Part shown: piece by piece, positions 63,708 through 64,000 of the stretch
Layout: every line of letters begins with the position of its first letter
How positions within the stretch are numbered: the stretch's first letter is position 1
Source of the DNA: Desulfonauticus submarinus
GTDB taxonomy: Bacteria > Desulfobacterota > Desulfovibrionia > Desulfovibrionales > Desulfonatronovibrionaceae
DNA: 64,000 nucleotides
NCBI RefSeq assembly: GCF_900104045.1
Contig: NZ_FNIN01000004.1
Location: 59,250 to 123,249 of the forward strand
Reading direction: 5' to 3'
Notes under the pieces: model-generated
What the model saw: only the letters and a program-made list of their open reading frames with translations
The model's database searches: none
What the model was told of the DNA's origin: nothing
Translations under genes and position numbers: made by a program

Positions 63708-63958
63708 TTCCTCGTATAGGTATAGCTAATCACAAGAGGATTACAGGAGATAATAAAGTGGATATGTGGGTAGCAGGTAAGAAATTTAGCGAAGTAAGTC
63801 TTAAAGAAGAAGCAGACGAGACATATGGATTTATAGGGATGAATGCCAATTATTTTTTACGCTCCAATATAAAACTTTACACAGATTCTGAATTTTCCTT
63901 TGGTTCTCACCAAAGAAGAGGTTTCCACCTCTCTCTTGGAGTGATTATCTCCCTTTAA
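63686..63958 (+). pseudogene. Autotransporter beta-barrel C-terminal fragment, out of frame
   Basis: In the frame one base back from the passenger fragment, the sequence reads in from STLIPRIGIANHKRITG to KFSEVSLKEEADETYGFIGMN (short parts) and ends GFHLSLGVIISL. That is the pattern of the last few strands of an autotransporter barrel. The frame opens right after a TAA at 63683-63685. Only about 90 residues remain of a domain that normally has about 250-280. The GTG at 63758 has no convincing ribosome site. A deletion plus frameshift joined it to the passenger remnant. Confidence 0.7.
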
Positions 63959-64000
63959 ATCTATTCCCACACATCTATCCCCAATTAAAATTCCCATAAG

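Overview
The window is AT-rich, gene-dense bacterial chromosome. The gene content points to a Gram-negative sulfate-reducer-like member of the Desulfobacterota, most likely order Desulfovibrionales. It has lipid A and outer-membrane assembly genes, an Ahb-type (siroheme-dependent) heme-synthesis radical SAM enzyme, an anaerobic-type cobalamin CbiX-CbiC fusion, many radical SAM and iron-sulfur proteins, and a sigma-54 activator. This assignment is inference from gene content; there is no rRNA gene in the window. I see no CRISPR array, insertion sequence or prophage.

Layout. (1) 1-2593: end of hisG, a TPR lipoprotein and a radical SAM protein. (2) 2594-9845: an accessory-looking block with two small exported proteins, a DUF4405 membrane protein with a duplicated C-terminal module, an ArsR repressor with a visible operator, a DUF318/ArsP-type permease, a TauE/SafE exporter, and a histidine kinase with an NtrC-type regulator. 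(3) 9847-18000: secA and an Fe-S oxidoreductase on the minus strand, panC-panD-DUF502-metK on the plus strand, and ahcY convergent with metK across a shared terminator. (4) 18241-24824: a zinc-ribbon/YIP1 protein, a small helical protein, ahbC, tRNA-Thr(CGT), then rnr-lpxK-BI-1 on the minus strand. (5) 25054-33131: a VKOR-thioredoxin fusion, then a minus-strand operon holding a degenerate chorismate mutase/EPSP synthase-like fusion, a coiled-coil protein, a PAS protein with a phosphoacceptor-like domain but no kinase ATPase domain, aconitase and a PpiD-like chaperone. (6) 33325-38137: an orphan Cys-containing protein, a ParB-like plus SPL-like radical SAM pair, and an EF-G-like GTPase whose catalytic His position is Asp. 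(7) 38653-48863: a long envelope operon, lysS-lolC-lolD-bamA-skp-lpxD-fabZ-lpxA-lpxI-TPR. (8) 48850-52252: cobalamin genes (cbiX-cbiC fusion, cobB) and a FecCD-type permease. (9) 52263-61554: a minus-strand run reading lepB, yifB/comM-like, phosphodiesterase, UvrD-like helicase, thiL, lepA and a membrane protein. (10) 61788-64000: a small conserved-looking protein, a 540-nt AT-rich gap, and the remains of an autotransporter missing nearly all of its beta-barrel.

Most genes are housekeeping and packed with 1-60 bp overlaps. Several upstream-extended start choices are corrected here from Shine-Dalgarno evidence. The parts most worth a second look are the degenerate shikimate-enzyme fusion beside aconitase and the ATPase-less PAS kinase, the ParB-like/SPL-like pair, the exported-protein/DUF4405 cluster, the ArsR operator, a possible SD-sequestering hairpin before lysS, and the gutted autotransporter.
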